Shown here in pieces: positions 5,689-6,172 of a DNA stretch of 6,172 nucleotides. Under the pieces are notes generated by a model. It made no database searches, was not told where the DNA came from, and saw only the letters and a program-made list of their open reading frames with translations. Positions within the stretch are counted from its first letter, which is position 1. Each line of letters begins with the position of its first letter. Source of the DNA: Alphaproteobacteria bacterium (GTDB lineage Bacteria; Pseudomonadota; Alphaproteobacteria; Rhizobiales; Xanthobacteraceae); NCBI GenBank assembly GCA_005883445.1, contig VAZL01000023.1, forward strand, positions 1 to 6,172, given 5' to 3'. The translations under genes were made by a program, and so were the position numbers.

Positions 5689-5705
5689 TTAATTAAGGGT
5701 TAATT
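5689..5705. promoter_or_regulatory. Candidate CtrA binding site (TTAA-N7-TTAA)
   Basis: TTAA (5689-5692) and TTAA (5700-5703) are separated by exactly seven bases, the layout of the full CtrA box in alphaproteobacteria. On the minus strand the right half reads TTAACCCT, close to the TTAACCAT form. The site also contains a perfect 10-bp palindrome CTTAATTAAG (5688-5697). It is an isolated AT-rich patch in GC-rich DNA, between the small membrane peptide (minus, 66 nt to its start) and the right-edge gene (plus), so it could control either. Confidence 0.5.
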
Positions 5706-5815
5706 CCGCGCTCGGTGCTGACCTCGGCAATCCCGACGCCAGTGTCAGGACACAGCGACGCCTGATTATTGAGGACTGATGACGACGACTGATTCGCGGG
5801 GCCTGCTCGCCACCC

Positions 5816-6172
5816 ATGACCACGGTTCACGTCAGCCAGGAACGGGGCCGGCACTTGCGCCGGCGCCCGAGCGGCAAGAGTCAGCTTTTGCTGCCGCTCA
5901 TCGTATTTGCGGCGGTCGCGTTCACGGCGTTCGTCTATATCGGCTATGTGCTGTGGCCGCGCTGGCCGACGCCCCGCCTCGATGCTCCGGCGCTGCCGAT
6001 CACTGTGGCGGGTGTGGCCTTCAATCTGCCGCCGGCTGCCATTCGCGTGCCGGTGCAGCGTCGGCCCGGCGCGCAAGAGCGGGTCGATCTTGCTTTTCTA
6101 TGGCCTTCGCTCGAGCCGCCCGATCCGAACGCAAAGCCGCCGGCGCCCGGCCCGGCGGCTGAAACGGCGCAA
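5816..6172 (+). CDS. Membrane-anchored protein of unknown function (3' end outside window)
   Basis: From the ATG at 5816 a frame stays open for 119 codons to the window end. The N-terminus is basic (RHLRRRPSGK, 11-21), then residues about 23-47 form one hydrophobic helix ending YIGYVLWPRW. The charge pattern predicts an inner-membrane anchor with the rest in the periplasm. The outer part (LPITVAGVAFNLPPAAIRVP, QERVDLAFLWPSLEPPD) looks like a folded beta-type domain start, followed by a Pro/Ala-rich stretch. I do not recognise the family. The ribosome site before 5816 is poor. A better GAGGA site precedes the ATG at 5779, which opens a different frame (ending 6162) with an Arg/Ala-rich, unlikely product; the anchored frame is the credible protein. 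The first in-frame stop upstream is at 5780-5782. Confidence 0.75.
   Translation, partial: MTTVHVSQERGRHLRRRPSGKSQLLLPLIVFAAVAFTAFVYIGYVLWPRWPTPRLDAPALPITVAGVAFNLPPAAIRVPVQRRPGAQERVDLAFLWPSLEPPDPNAKPPAPGPAAETAQ

Noticed and set aside
5693..6076. Minus-strand open frame of 127 codons at the right edge
   Set aside because: It is antisense to the membrane-anchored protein, and its product is highly basic and without any motif.

Overview
This is a GC-rich chromosomal window with the look of an alphaproteobacterium, probably Hyphomicrobiales near Bradyrhizobium/Xanthobacteraceae. That placement is inferred from base composition and from the style of the proteins (a Bradyrhizobium-type CBS protein, a LapG-like cysteine peptidase, a GASA-type rhomboid). 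I see no rRNA, tRNA, CRISPR array, insertion sequence, phage gene or integration scar. The gene content is mostly housekeeping or conserved envelope genes, each apparently with its own control region.

Layout from left to right. Positions 1-236 (-) hold the 5' part of a small secreted protein of unknown function, cut by the window edge. Positions 317-1369 (-) encode an exported protein with a Pro-rich linker and three tandem beta-type repeats. Divergent from it, 1532-2104 (+) encodes a YdjA-like nitroreductase, which converges with a two-CBS-domain protein at 2130-2561 (-). A rhomboid intramembrane protease lies at 2820-3593 (-). A gap of about 490 bp, GC-rich at first and then strikingly AT-rich with a perfect AAATTG/CAATTT palindrome, leads to a periplasmic LapG-like cysteine peptidase at 4085-4714 (+), followed by a strong intrinsic terminator at 4777-4815. 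On the minus strand, a 42-residue single-span membrane peptide (5495-5623) lies just upstream of a gamma-class carbonic anhydrase-like protein (4882-5412). A divergent region with a CtrA-type TTAA-N7-TTAA box separates these from a membrane-anchored protein starting at 5816 (+) that runs off the right edge.

The genes do not form one obvious pathway. Five of the nine look envelope-related: two secreted proteins, the rhomboid, the periplasmic peptidase and the right-edge anchored protein, with the 42-residue membrane peptide a possible sixth. I do not see a convincing new multi-gene system. The points most worth checking are the CtrA-like box, the hairpin around the carbonic anhydrase ribosome binding site, the 17-bp tandem duplication over that gene's stop codon, the AT-rich palindrome before the peptidase, the tri-repeat exported protein, and a start-site conflict in the right-edge gene.
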